DNA of 64,000 nt from an uncultured Muribaculaceae bacterium (GTDB taxonomy: Bacteria > Bacteroidota > Bacteroidia > Bacteroidales > Muribaculaceae): assembly GCA_910579035.1 (NCBI GenBank), contig CAJTSR010000002.1:1-64000 (forward strand). The letters run 5' to 3'. Under the pieces are notes generated by a model. It saw only the letters and a list, made by a program, of their open reading frames with translations, was not told where the DNA came from and made no database searches. Positions 7,441 to 16,371 of this stretch are shown here, in pieces (position 1 is the stretch's first letter; each line of letters begins with the position of its first letter). Position numbers and translations under genes: made by a program.

Positions 7441-8688
7441 TCACCAACAGCCCATTTCGCAGAGAACTGCATCTCCGAGAAGCGAGCCCCATAGGCGATA
7501 CCCTTCGGCAGTATAGTGCACCCCATCTGATCCGAGCACTTTCTCACGCTTCATTTTCTCTGCGGCGCCACTGCCTCCCGCCACAGCATAACTATCATAA
7601 AAAGCGATACCGTGGCTCTGCGCATAATCTTTTATCACATCGCGCACCTGCGCCACATTGTCGTTGACCACAGTAGCGGCCACTCGCCGCCTACGTCCCT
7701 TGACACGCCGATACACCTTGCGCAGGCATTCCGCAGGAGAAACCATCAGAATCTGCGATTCAGGGTTTGCAGCCTTCACCTCGTCGACAAGCCTGCCTAT
7801 CGACTGCCGCATCACCCCCTCGTCGAAGCGACCGAATGCCTCGTTCGTACCCAAGGCTATGATTACAAGATCGGGCTGCAATGCCGACAAGCGATTCCCG
7901 AAATTATCGATCGCCCCATACGACGAATATGTGGCACCATTATTGCCAACCGAATGCACGAGAACGCCCCCGCCCTTGGTCCACAACTCAAAACCGCCGA
8001 AAACGGTGCGCTCAGCCGATTCAAAGCACACTTTAACATCTGAAACCGACTGGTCGAACCACAGAGTGGAATCGCAATACTCAAAAGGCAGCTTATTGCC
8101 CTCGCAATCCTCCACCCGCAGCACTTCCGGGCGCTCGCCCCGATAATGAAGCCGAACCTCGCTGAAAGGCTGCTCGGCACACGATATCTCAACGCAGCAT
8201 TCGCTCGCCAAAGGCTTCAAGCCTATGCCCGTAAAAGGCATCTCGACCTCCCACGGCTGCTTCATAAGCTTTGCCGAGAGATATCTCGGCTGCATGCGCA
8301 CACTGTAGTCGTTAGGCTCGTTCGTTCCGGCAAGCTTGAATGGTATCACTATGCCGCGACCGGCGCTGCCCGGCACCTCTGAAAGCCTCCTGCGAAGCAC
8401 CGCGCCGCCGAAATCAGCCTGAACATGGGAATCGCCGAGGTACACCACCGAGAATACCTCGCCGGTGTCGCACGACCCGGCATAACGCTCGCGCAGCGCG
8501 CTCCAGTCGGCACCGTTCATACATATCTTGTTGGCCTCCATATCGAGAAAGCCGTAATCATAGGTGGATTCGTCCGATTCCTGCTCTATCTCGGGGTTGA
8601 GGCGCAGTTCTGACTGCGACTCGTCGTCGGCCCGCACCGAAAACAGCGCCAGCACACACGCTATAACTATCGCAATCGCCCTATTCAC
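7441..8688 (-). CDS. Exported SGNH/GDSL hydrolase 1
   Basis: A 415-residue SGNH hydrolase, probably an O-acetyl-ester hydrolase or acetyl transferase acting on envelope glycans. It has a signal peptide (residues 1-21, ending VRA). The blocks are visible in order: YLGDSHVQAD (catalytic Ser), the HSVGNNGATYSSY loop, IIALGTNEAFG (Asn of block III) and DGVHYTAEGY (Asp-x-x-His). No ATG is available. GTG at 8688 (overlapping the upstream stop as GTGAATAG) or TTG at 8691 is the start. It is the last gene of the ftsY-rimO-menF-SGNH-SGNH run. Confidence 0.88.
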   Translation of the reverse strand: MNRAIAIVIACVLALFSVRADDESQSELRLNPEIEQESDESTYDYGFLDMEANKICMNGADWSALRERYAGSCDTGEVFSVVYLGDSHVQADFGGAVLRRRLSEVPGSAGRGIVIPFKLAGTNEPNDYSVRMQPRYLSAKLMKQPWEVEMPFTGIGLKPLASECCVEISCAEQPFSEVRLHYRGERPEVLRVEDCEGNKLPFEYCDSTLWFDQSVSDVKVCFESAERTVFGGFELWTKGGGVLVHSVGNNGATYSSYGAIDNFGNRLSALQPDLVIIALGTNEAFGRFDEGVMRQSIGRLVDEVKAANPESQILMVSPAECLRKVYRRVKGRRRRVAATVVNDNVAQVRDVIKDYAQSHGIAFYDSYAVAGGSGAAEKMKREKVLGSDGVHYTAEGYRLWGSLLGDAVLCEMGCW

Positions 8689-10102
8689 CAAGAGAAGCGT
8701 TTAACGATTGATAGAACAGGGTGGCAAGCTCTCTTCCTCCCGCATAGTTAAGATGTATGTAGTCGGCATTGACAAGCTTGCGCCGGCGCCAGTCGACCAC
8801 GGCGTTGTCGCCGCCCATAGCCATACGAGTGTCCCAGAAGTGCACCCCGGTGCGCCGAGCTGCAGAGCGCTGAGCCTTCACCATAGCCTCGCAAGTATGC
8901 AGCGACCGTACATCTGCACCGTTTTTCACACCTCGGTCCGAAACTCCGAGCACTATTATGTCGGCATCGGGATAGCAGGAACGTATGCGCTCCACAACCT
9001 TCGCCATCGCCACCGCGTAAGGCTCGTAGTTGTACTGCTCGGGGCTCAGGGCATTCATACCGTATTCAAGCACTATAAGGTCGTAGTCCACCCACCGCCG
9101 CATACCGGCGGCAAGACGCATATTCATCTTCCTGTGCCCTATGCCGGAATTGCCCCGGATCGACATACAGTCTACCTGCACACCTCCTCCGGCTGCGTCA
9201 AGGTAAACGCCGAGGCCGACCATTCCGGGAATGTCCGACTCGACAACAAATTCGCCGGTAGCGCCCTCAAGTTCAAGCATCTGCACTTCTCCCGAAGGAG
9301 CCACCGCAAAACTCCGCGGGCCGGCGTCTGTGGCAAGGGTCACGGTGCCGCTGTCGGGCGACACGAACAGAAAGCGCGAACGACTCCAGCTGCCAAGCGC
9401 CTTACGGCTCTTGGAGCCTTTGTAAGTGGCTTTTGCCCCGGCAGAGGCAAGACCGTACTCTCCGCTTACCGTGCGCACGGTGTCGCGTCCTGAAAAATTC
9501 CGTATATCGCGCATCTTCCAGCCACAGCCGCCAAGACGAACCGTCTGCCTGAATCCGGGAAAATCGCTATGCATTCCAACATATCCCACTCCTTCGCCGC
9601 CATAACGCTCCTGAAGCATGGCGCGCAGGTCCTGAGTGAAAATATCGCCTTCTATGAAAGAATCGCCGAGAACCGCCACTCGCGCTTTGCCGCGCGAAAG
9701 CGCTGCCTTGAAACGAGGCAGCATAGCCTCTCCGTAGGATTCTATAAGCACCATTCCCGCAGAATCGACCGTCGCAACTTCTTCAACCATCACAGGCACA
9801 TGCTCCACCACCGAAGTATCCACCTCCACGACAGCCTCGGGGACAGGCTCCGCAGGGAGCTCCTCGACAGGTTTGGCACTCTCTGCCATAAAATTCTCAA
9901 GTTCTGGATCAATCGCCGGTGCCTCAGGCTGCGCCTCGGCAACAACTGCCGGTTTGGGACGCGGCACCAAGTCCTCTATCAGATTGAAATCCTTTATCCT
10001 GTTGCCGGTAATACGCCCCCACGGCACGGCCGACAACAAGAAAAGCGCGCCCATTGAGATAAACACCACAATGACCATATGTCGCGACGGATGCCCCTTC
10101 AT
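8681..10102 (-). CDS. Membrane-anchored SGNH/GDSL hydrolase 2
   Basis: A 473-residue protein with one N-terminal membrane segment (about residues 9-28), a Pro/Glu/Ala/Val-rich linker to about residue 125 and a C-terminal SGNH domain. The domain shows VAVLGDSFIEGD (catalytic Ser), LEYGMNALSPEQ and DYIHLNYAGG (Asp and His). The linker suggests a tethered periplasmic catalytic domain. Its ATG overlaps the menF stop by 4 nt and its stop overlaps the next SGNH gene by 8 nt. Paired SGNH proteins usually partner an MBOAT acyltransferase in O-acetylation loci; none is present here. Confidence 0.88.
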   Translation of the reverse strand: MKGHPSRHMVIVVFISMGALFLLSAVPWGRITGNRIKDFNLIEDLVPRPKPAVVAEAQPEAPAIDPELENFMAESAKPVEELPAEPVPEAVVEVDTSVVEHVPVMVEEVATVDSAGMVLIESYGEAMLPRFKAALSRGKARVAVLGDSFIEGDIFTQDLRAMLQERYGGEGVGYVGMHSDFPGFRQTVRLGGCGWKMRDIRNFSGRDTVRTVSGEYGLASAGAKATYKGSKSRKALGSWSRSRFLFVSPDSGTVTLATDAGPRSFAVAPSGEVQMLELEGATGEFVVESDIPGMVGLGVYLDAAGGGVQVDCMSIRGNSGIGHRKMNMRLAAGMRRWVDYDLIVLEYGMNALSPEQYNYEPYAVAMAKVVERIRSCYPDADIIVLGVSDRGVKNGADVRSLHTCEAMVKAQRSAARRTGVHFWDTRMAMGGDNAVVDWRRRKLVNADYIHLNYAGGRELATLFYQSLNASLGE

Positions 10103-11139
10103 ACTCCAAGCACATTAAGAAGCGGAGCCGCCTTAGCCTCTGTTTCGGCCCATTCGGCTTCAGGATTCGACAGAGCCGTTATACCGCTCCCGGTATACAC
10201 GGCCCAGCGCTTGTCGTCGAAATGCACGCAGCGCAGTATTCCGTAAGTCATATTTACCCTTACGTCGGCTATGTTCAGACAACCTCCGTAACAGTGGCGG
10301 GGCCATAGCTCGTATTTCTCAATCTCGGCCAATGCCTTCTCCCGGGGAAAACCGGCAACAGCGGGCGTCGGTTCCAGCTCGTCGACCACGGCGTCGAACC
10401 GTTCCCGCGAATAGTCCTCCACGATGCCAGATTCAAAATCCGTGCACAGGTGCTCTATCCTCCCGTATGCAAGCTCGCGCATGTCACTGCGGCTGAAATC
10501 AAAGCCCAGCCCGCGCAGGCGCCGCTCTATATCATCGGCCACAAGACGGTGTTCCTCTATATTTTTATCGTCCCAGGGGCCAAGCTCTCCCGCGCGGCGC
10601 GTGCCGGCAAGAGCTATTGTGTGAAAGGCGCGCCTCATAGTCCGCTCCAGTATAAGCTCTGGAGTAGAACCCATCCAAAAGCCCGTCGACGGATGACGGA
10701 ATAAAAATGTGAGCGCGCCATTACCCTCTGTCTCATCGAAATAGCGCCTCACCATAGGCCAGAGCGAAAACTTGTCGAATGTCCCGCATATATTGCGGCA
10801 TATCACAGTCTTGCCACCCCTTTCGGCAAGCTCCTGCGTAAGGGAGGATATGCTGCCAAGGTAATATTCTTTGGGGGTTGACTCCGGACACACCTCCATA
10901 CGCGGCACGGCCCTGTCTTCAAGTGTCGAAAAGTCTATCCAGCGCGGCTGTTGCCACGGCCTCACACGCGCCGTCGGCCTGTGCTTGTCGTCGTCAGCAA
11001 ACAAATCAAATACTACCCACAAGGTGCCGTCAGCGTCACCGGGCAGACGAAACAGACAGAACGAACGTCCCTCGGCCATTTTGTCATCGACAAAACGAGC
11101 CACGCCATTAAAATCGTCCTTTAAGTAATGAGAAAGCAT
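10099..11139 (-). CDS. menF: Isochorismate synthase (chorismate-binding enzyme)
   Basis: A 346-residue chorismate-utilising enzyme, most likely MenF, which makes isochorismate for menaquinone. The signatures are GKTVICR (the catalytic Lys region), LAGTRRAGE, the EEHRLVADDI metal-binding helix, ELEPTPAVAGFPRE and YTGSGI followed by the Glu-rich AEWAETEAKA. It is shorter than E. coli MenF (~430), as in other Bacteroidales. It starts 1 nt after the rimO stop. The usual menD partner does not follow; two SGNH hydrolases do. An EntC-type role is possible but less likely. Confidence 0.88.
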   Translation of the reverse strand: MLSHYLKDDFNGVARFVDDKMAEGRSFCLFRLPGDADGTLWVVFDLFADDDKHRPTARVRPWQQPRWIDFSTLEDRAVPRMEVCPESTPKEYYLGSISSLTQELAERGGKTVICRNICGTFDKFSLWPMVRRYFDETEGNGALTFLFRHPSTGFWMGSTPELILERTMRRAFHTIALAGTRRAGELGPWDDKNIEEHRLVADDIERRLRGLGFDFSRSDMRELAYGRIEHLCTDFESGIVEDYSRERFDAVVDELEPTPAVAGFPREKALAEIEKYELWPRHCYGGCLNIADVRVNMTYGILRCVHFDDKRWAVYTGSGITALSNPEAEWAETEAKAAPLLNVLGV

Positions 11140-11140
11140 A

Positions 11141-12445
11141 TCAGCTCGCTGCTACAACGCCCAACAGGTCAAAATCCTCGCTCCCGGTAATATCGACATC
11201 GTACACAGCTCCGATTTCGAGGCGCGGTTCCGCAGGAAGATAAACGCAGCAGTCGACTTCGGGCGAATCATATTCGGTACGACCAATGTATCCGCCCGCC
11301 GTGGCTTCATCGACAATCACACGCAGCCTCTGCCCTACCTTGCTTTCGGCAATGTCAAAGGCAATGTCCTGCTGAAGCGCCATAAGGCGGTCAAGACGGT
11401 CTTTTTTCACATCGTCGGGTATGTCGTCAGCAAAGTTGCGCGCTCCGTATGTACCTTCCTCCTCGCAGTAAGCGAAGGCGCCCATACGCTCGAACCGCTG
11501 TTCGCGCACGAAATCGAGCAGGCGGCCGAATGCAGCCTCGTCCTCTCCCGGAAATCCAACCATAAGAGTGGTACGTATATGTATGCCGGGCACGGCGGCA
11601 CGTATGCGCGCCAACAGCTCGCGCGTTTCCGCTCCTGTGATGTGCCGCCGCATATTTGCCAGCACACCGTCGTCGATATGCTGCAAGGCAATGTCAAGAT
11701 AACGGCACACATTGGAATGGCGCGCCATCGCCTCAAGCACGTCATAGGGAAAATCAGCAGGATAGGCATAGTGAAGCCTCAGCATCTCCACACCGGGAAT
11801 CACCGCAAGAGTGTCAACAAGCTCGGCAAGAAGCGAGCGCCCTTCGGCAATGTCGCAGCCGTAACTCGACAGGTCCTGAGCTATGATATTGAACTCGCGG
11901 GTGCCGCGCGAGGCAAGGTCGGCCACTTCGGCGGCTATTTCGTCAACAGGACGCGAATGGTGCCGGCCCGTGATGAGAGGTATGGCACAAAACGCGCAAA
12001 AACGGTTGCAGCCTTCCGACACCTTTACATATGTGTAATGCGGCGCGGTCGAAAGCTCGCGCTCCCATGGCCGGGCAGAGGCACGGTTCTTTCCGGCAAG
12101 TTCGTCAACGATGCCATCCCAGTCGAATTTGCCATAAATGCCGTCCAACTCGGGTATCTCGTCGGCAAGCTCGCTGCGATAGCGCTCGCTCAGGCAGCCC
12201 ATCACATAAACTCCGCGCAACTCACCTCGCTCTTTGGCCGCGAGCGCGTCCATAATTTTTTCGATTGACTCCTCTTTGGCGTCGCCTATGAAGCCGCAGG
12301 TGTTAATCACGGCATAATCGGCGCCTTCGGCGCTGTCGAAGTCAATCTCTATTCCGGCGTCAAGAAAGCGGCGGGCAAGCCGCTCGCTGTCTACAAGGTT
12401 CTTGGAGCAACCCATGCTCACAATCCCCACTTTCATATGGCTCAT
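11141..12445 (-). CDS. rimO: Ribosomal protein S12 methylthiotransferase
   Basis: A radical SAM methylthiotransferase that modifies an Asp of ribosomal protein S12. The N-terminal UPF0004 domain begins VGIVSMGCSKNLVDSE and supplies three cluster Cys (SMGC, NTCG, VMGC). The radical SAM motif is CNRFCAFC, and a C-terminal TRAM domain starts around VGQRLRVIVDE. The MGCSKN and YAYP features favour RimO over MiaB. Length 434 is normal. Its ATG overlaps the ftsY stop by one base (TAATG). MSH at 12445 or Met4 could be the start. Confidence 0.95.
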   Translation of the reverse strand: MSHMKVGIVSMGCSKNLVDSERLARRFLDAGIEIDFDSAEGADYAVINTCGFIGDAKEESIEKIMDALAAKERGELRGVYVMGCLSERYRSELADEIPELDGIYGKFDWDGIVDELAGKNRASARPWERELSTAPHYTYVKVSEGCNRFCAFCAIPLITGRHHSRPVDEIAAEVADLASRGTREFNIIAQDLSSYGCDIAEGRSLLAELVDTLAVIPGVEMLRLHYAYPADFPYDVLEAMARHSNVCRYLDIALQHIDDGVLANMRRHITGAETRELLARIRAAVPGIHIRTTLMVGFPGEDEAAFGRLLDFVREQRFERMGAFAYCEEEGTYGARNFADDIPDDVKKDRLDRLMALQQDIAFDIAESKVGQRLRVIVDEATAGGYIGRTEYDSPEVDCCVYLPAEPRLEIGAVYDVDITGSEDFDLLGVVAAS

Positions 12446-13404
12446 TACTTATTTCCGAAAAGGGACTCAACAAAAGCACGCTTGTTGAATAACTGCAAAT
12501 CCTCTATACCCTCGCCTATTCCTATATATTTCACAGGTATCTGGAACTGGTCGCTGATACCTATCACCACGCCGCCGCGTGCCGTGCCGTCGAGTTTGGT
12601 AACGGCAAGATCGGTAACCTGCGTGGCGGCAGAGAACTGGCGCGCTTGTTCAAAGGCGTTCTGCCCCGTGGAGCCGTCAAGCACAAGCAGCACCTCGTGG
12701 GGAGCGCCGGGCACCACCTTCTCCATGACGCGTTTAATTTTGGCAAGCTCGTCCATAAGGCCTTTCTTATTATGAAGACGGCCTGCGGTATCGATTATGG
12801 CCACGTCTATGCCGTTGGCCACTGCCGACGACAGTGTGTCGTATGCCACTGCCGCAGCGTCCGACCCCAACTGCTGCTTCACAACAGGCACTCCCGCGCG
12901 GCGGCCCCACTCGTCGAGCTGCTCGACGGCGGCGGCTCGGAAAGTGTCGGCAGCTCCGAGCATCACCTTGTAGCCGGCCGATTTATACTGATGGGCAAGC
13001 TTGCCTATGGTCGTGGTCTTGCCGACGCCGTTCACGCCCACCACCATTATAACATAGGGGTTATGGCCGGACGGCACAACAAAACGCCCCGAATTATCTT
13101 CCGAAGGGCTTTCGGCAAGCAATGCCGTTATTTCCTCGCACAGCATGGCATTAAGCTCGTCCTCGCCAACGTATTTGTCGCGTGCGGCTCGTGCCTGTAT
13201 GCGCTCAATTATCTTAAGGGTTGTTTCCGCGCCGACATCGCTACTGATAAAGATTTCCTCAAGCTCGTCCAGAAAATCGTCGTCGATAGTGCGACGCCCG
13301 GCAAGCGCGCGACGCAGTTTGCCAAACACGCCTTCCTTGGTTTTTTGCAGGCCACGATCGAGGTTTTGCTTCTTGTCCCTGCTAAAGAAATCGAAAAATC
13401 CCAT
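12445..13404 (-). CDS. ftsY: Signal recognition particle receptor FtsY
   Basis: The SRP receptor GTPase, which docks ribosome-nascent chain complexes at the inner membrane. The NG domain is seen clearly: an N-terminal four-helix part, then the P-loop GVNGVGKTTT near residue 124, DTAGR, the TKLDGTARGG guanine-specificity region and GIGEGIEDL. It lacks the long acidic A domain of E. coli. I use the ATG at 13404 (MGFFDFFSRDKK) and drop 13 residues of the longer frame. It starts a five-gene leftward run. The partner ffh lies at 49740 on the other strand. Confidence 0.96.
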   Translation of the reverse strand: MGFFDFFSRDKKQNLDRGLQKTKEGVFGKLRRALAGRRTIDDDFLDELEEIFISSDVGAETTLKIIERIQARAARDKYVGEDELNAMLCEEITALLAESPSEDNSGRFVVPSGHNPYVIMVVGVNGVGKTTTIGKLAHQYKSAGYKVMLGAADTFRAAAVEQLDEWGRRAGVPVVKQQLGSDAAAVAYDTLSSAVANGIDVAIIDTAGRLHNKKGLMDELAKIKRVMEKVVPGAPHEVLLVLDGSTGQNAFEQARQFSAATQVTDLAVTKLDGTARGGVVIGISDQFQIPVKYIGIGEGIEDLQLFNKRAFVESLFGNK

Positions 13405-13469
13405 ACTTTTATCTATCAGTTCTACTGTCGGCGCACGGCACAAAAAGCCGTTCGCGTTTCTCTATCACG

Positions 13470-13502
13470 CAAAATTAAGCATTTTTTCCGAATTAGCCCC
13501 AA
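13470..13502 (-). promoter_or_regulatory. Promoter of ftsY operon
   Basis: Minus strand TTG (13500-13502), 22 bp (slightly long), then TAATTTTG (13470-13477). The leader then begins GCGTGATAGAGA, a 12-mer also present in the thrC leader. Confidence 0.55.
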
Positions 13503-13569
13503 CGCGGAGCCGCCTTAGATTCAATTACTCTTTTTTTCGCGATTATTTCACTTTTTCCTCATCGAAAAT

Positions 13570-13600
13570 TTGCAGATACAAACCTTGTGACTTAACTTTG
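13570..13600 (+). promoter_or_regulatory. Promoter of the candidate ncRNA
   Basis: TTG (13570-13572), 20 bp, TAACTTTG (13593-13600). It is a strong match to the Bacteroidetes consensus. No gene starts within 300 bp, but a terminator lies 250 bp downstream. Confidence 0.7.
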
Positions 13601-13605
13601 CGTTA

Positions 13606-13877
13606 TAAAACAAAAGCGACAAGAGAGCCGCTTCAAAACACAAGAAAGCATACCACATCAAAGTTGATTGGGAAACTCGTCAATTTTTACGTGAAATACC
13701 GAGAACAAGCTTAGCCGACCGATGGCGGGCCCCGCTGTCAATCCTTGCGATTGCCGGTAGCCTCTGTGCCGGGGGATTACAAAGGGCGGCGAGCACTCAA
13801 ATCCTGTCATTTCGGAGTTTCATCGCATCCTTTGGTGTGGCCTTATAAAGAGGCGTCTGTTCAGGCGCCTCTTTTTT
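13606..13877 (+). ncRNA. Candidate structured non-coding RNA (possibly 6S-like)
   Basis: An independent transcription unit: consensus promoter, about 270 nt without a credible reading frame, then a terminator. Folding by eye gives a hairpin around 13676 (TTGAT with GTCAA), a possible long-range stem of TGAAA..CCGA near 13692 with TCGG..TTTCA near 13812, and an inner AATCC/GGATT stem. The GC-rich strands GGCGGGCCCC and GGGATTACAAAGGGCGGCG resemble the two sides of the 6S RNA bubble in E. coli, but the apical arm is far shorter, so the 6S assignment is only a guess. SRP RNA, tmRNA and RNase P signatures were not found. Confidence 0.55.
13847..13877 (+). terminator. Terminator of the candidate ncRNA
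   Basis: A 9-bp stem AAAGAGGCG (13847-13855) with CGCCTCTTT (13866-13874), followed by TTG inside a run of six T. It ends just before the mltG promoter. Confidence 0.8.
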
Positions 13878-13885
13878 GCTTTGGT

Positions 13886-13916
13886 TTGGCGGTTTTATGG
13901 ATATTTCGTACTTTTG
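13886..13916 (+). promoter_or_regulatory. Promoter of mltG operon
   Basis: TTG (13886-13888), 20 bp, TACTTTTG (13909-13916). The ATG is at 13924, so the message should be leaderless or carry only a few leader bases. Confidence 0.75.
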
Positions 13917-13923
13917 TGTTGCA

Positions 13924-14940
13924 ATGAAAACTAAGAAGATTATCATATGGTTATTCCTGGCCCCCATAGTACTTGCCGGAACGTGCATCTGGGCCGCATG
14001 GAGCTATGCCTCTACCAAATACGAATATGAAGCAACACGCGTGGAGATACCGGCTGACGCATCGCACGGCGATGTGCGGCGCATACTCTGCGACGCACTC
14101 GGAGAATCTTTCGGCAACAAGGTTGCCACATTATGGGAAAGGCAGAACGGCGACGCTGCCGAAGCGCACGGATCCTACCTCGTGCAGCCGGGCACAAGCG
14201 CGCTAAGCCTTGCCCGCACAATACTCCACGGGCGCCAGACTCCGGTGAAACTCACATACAACAACCTGCGGACATTCGGCGAACTCGCCGCACGCATAGG
14301 CAACGTTCTCGAAATAGACTCAGCCGCTTTTGCCGCCGCGTGCGACAGCATACTGCCAGAGGCAGGATTCAAAAAGCAAGAATACTCGGCCGCATTCCTG
14401 CCGGACACATACGAGTTTTACTGGACGGCATCAGCAAAAGCCGTGGCGGAAAAACTGCTTGGCTACCGCAATTCGTTCTGGAACGACGAGCGCCGGGCCA
14501 AAGCCTCGAAGCTCGGCCTGAAGCCGGTGGAAGTGGCCGTGCTCGCCTCCATAGTCGAGGAAGAAACGAACAAGCCCGACGAACGCGGGAAAGTGGCCAG
14601 ATTATACCTCAACCGGCTTGACAAAAACATGAAGCTGCAAGCCGACCCTACCGTGAAATTCGCAACCGGCGATTTCGCATTGCGCCGCATCAACTCCCAA
14701 CACCTCAAGCTATCCTCTCCGTACAACACATATATCCACGCCGGATTGCCACCGGGACCCATACGGATAGCCGAAAAATCGACCTTGGACGCCGTACTCG
14801 ACGCCCCGGCGCACGACTATCTCTATATGTGCGCCAAAAGTGACTTCTCCGGATACCACGATTTTGCCAAAGACTACGACCGCCACCGTATCAACGCCGC
14901 CCGCTACCACAAGGCGCTGAACGCCCGCGGTATCAAATGA
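13924..14940 (+). CDS. mltG: Endolytic transglycosylase MltG
   Basis: A YceG-family lytic transglycosylase of 338 residues that cuts nascent peptidoglycan at the inner membrane. It has one N-terminal membrane helix (about residues 5-26), a LysM-like part, and the catalytic region VAVLASIVEEETNKPDERGKVA with the catalytic Glu. The later motifs LQADPTVKFA and SPYNTYIHAGLPPGPI are diagnostic. I start at the ATG at 13924 (MKTKK) because the longer frame would read through the promoter. It overlaps the next gene by ATGA. Confidence 0.95.
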   Translation: MKTKKIIIWLFLAPIVLAGTCIWAAWSYASTKYEYEATRVEIPADASHGDVRRILCDALGESFGNKVATLWERQNGDAAEAHGSYLVQPGTSALSLARTILHGRQTPVKLTYNNLRTFGELAARIGNVLEIDSAAFAAACDSILPEAGFKKQEYSAAFLPDTYEFYWTASAKAVAEKLLGYRNSFWNDERRAKASKLGLKPVEVAVLASIVEEETNKPDERGKVARLYLNRLDKNMKLQADPTVKFATGDFALRRINSQHLKLSSPYNTYIHAGLPPGPIRIAEKSTLDAVLDAPAHDYLYMCAKSDFSGYHDFAKDYDRHRINAARYHKALNARGIK

Positions 14941-16358
14941 ATCTACAGATGAAACGCATATACCCAGCCATACTGTCGCTCGCCATTGCGGCATCGGCCA
15001 TAGCAGCGCCTATCGACGAAGCACGCAAGCTATACCGCGAAGGCGACTACGCCGCAGCCGCAGAGCAGGCTCGCAAATTAGTGAAGCGCTCGCCACGCGA
15101 CGGAAACGCCAACTTCGTTCTCGGAGCCTCTCTCATGAAACTCGGCGAAACGGCAGAAGCCGTCGCACCGCTCAAGCAGGCCGAAAGCCGAGGTGTGACA
15201 GAAGCTTCGCAGATGCTCGCCGAATACGCCCTCGAGCAGTACGATGTGGAACAGGCCGACGCCCATCTCGAAAAATGGGCTGCCACAGTGGCCAAATCGC
15301 GAAACAAAAAACTTCCCGAAGAACACCAGACGCTCAGTTCGAGGCTCGTGCTGCTCCGCAACATGCTCGAACGAGTGGAACAGATAGAGATTGTCGACTC
15401 GCTTTCTGTCGATTCGCTCAGCTTCTTCGAGGCATACTGCCTCAGCCCGCAGGCCGGGCGCATACTGCCCCCCGACGCCCTTCAAAGCATCGGCGCATCA
15501 GGAGCCGGCCCCCTCTCGGTAGCCTATATGCCTGAAAACAACAGCGAGATACTCTGGGCATCAACCGACACCGCCGACGTGTACTCGCTCTATGGCGCCG
15601 GAATACTCGACGACGGCACTCTCGACCATCCCGGCCCACTATCCGACAACCTCGCGGAAGGAGGCAGCGCGCTATTCCCCTTCCTTATGCCGGACGGCAT
15701 GACGCTGTACTTCGCCAACAACGGAGAAAACTCGCTCGGCGGCTACGACATATTTATGACCCGCCGTTCCGACGACGGCTACTACCAGCCACAGAACGTA
15801 GGCATGCCTTACAACTCGCCCGACAACGACTTCCTCCTCGCCATCGACGAAGCATCAGGCCTCGGTTGGTGGGCTACAGACCGCAACCACATACCCGGCA
15901 AGGTGACAATATATGTGTTCATACCCTCGCAGATGCGCCGAAACGCGTCGCCCGACGACCCTAATCTCGCCGCGCTCGCCAAACTCAGCGACATATCGCT
16001 AACCCGCAAACCTGATACCGACTACAAGGCACTGCTCGAAAAACGCCTCCCGGCAGAGAATGCGTCGTCGGCAAACAAGTCCAAACCGCGTTTTGCCCTC
16101 GATATGGGCAACGGCAAGGTATACACCGCCCTATCCGACTTCCGCAGCGAACGCGCACGCAGTGCCATGCTCGAATATCTCGCCGCGTCGGTAGCGCTGC
16201 GCCGCCATCTGGAGCAGGAAGACGCCCTGCGGGCAAAGTACGGCAGCGGCGACCGCTCCGTGGCCGACGCCATAGTGCGGAGCGAGGCCGAAACAAGCGC
16301 TATGCGCACCCGCATAGCCTCGTTGCGCAACTCGGTGGTCCGACTCGAAAACCAATAG
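14937..16358 (+). CDS. Exported TPR and PD40 beta-propeller protein
   Basis: A 473-residue exported protein. The signal peptide ends near AIA-AP, then TPR-like helices run to about residue 120. PD40/WD40-like propeller repeats follow (GGSALFPFLMPDGMTLYFAN and the GGYDIFMTRR motif). The C-terminus is helical with a likely coiled coil. Similar Bacteroidetes proteins end in an OmpA peptidoglycan-binding domain, which is missing here. A role in envelope assembly or sensing is inferred from the position between mltG and floA. The start may be ATG 14937 (ATGA overlap) or Met5 at 14949. Confidence 0.8.
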   Translation: MNLQMKRIYPAILSLAIAASAIAAPIDEARKLYREGDYAAAAEQARKLVKRSPRDGNANFVLGASLMKLGETAEAVAPLKQAESRGVTEASQMLAEYALEQYDVEQADAHLEKWAATVAKSRNKKLPEEHQTLSSRLVLLRNMLERVEQIEIVDSLSVDSLSFFEAYCLSPQAGRILPPDALQSIGASGAGPLSVAYMPENNSEILWASTDTADVYSLYGAGILDDGTLDHPGPLSDNLAEGGSALFPFLMPDGMTLYFANNGENSLGGYDIFMTRRSDDGYYQPQNVGMPYNSPDNDFLLAIDEASGLGWWATDRNHIPGKVTIYVFIPSQMRRNASPDDPNLAALAKLSDISLTRKPDTDYKALLEKRLPAENASSANKSKPRFALDMGNGKVYTALSDFRSERARSAMLEYLAASVALRRHLEQEDALRAKYGSGDRSVADAIVRSEAETSAMRTRIASLRNSVVRLENQ

Positions 16359-16371
16359 AACACTATTTAAT

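Noticed and set aside
13606..13877. SRP RNA, tmRNA or RNase P in this transcript
   Set aside because: The SRP GGAAGG core, a tmRNA tag frame and tRNA-like ends, and RNase P conserved blocks were looked for and not seen.
13745..13927. 60-codon frame within the ncRNA region
   Set aside because: It crosses a strong terminator and a promoter and has no plausible domain; the region fits a non-coding transcript better.
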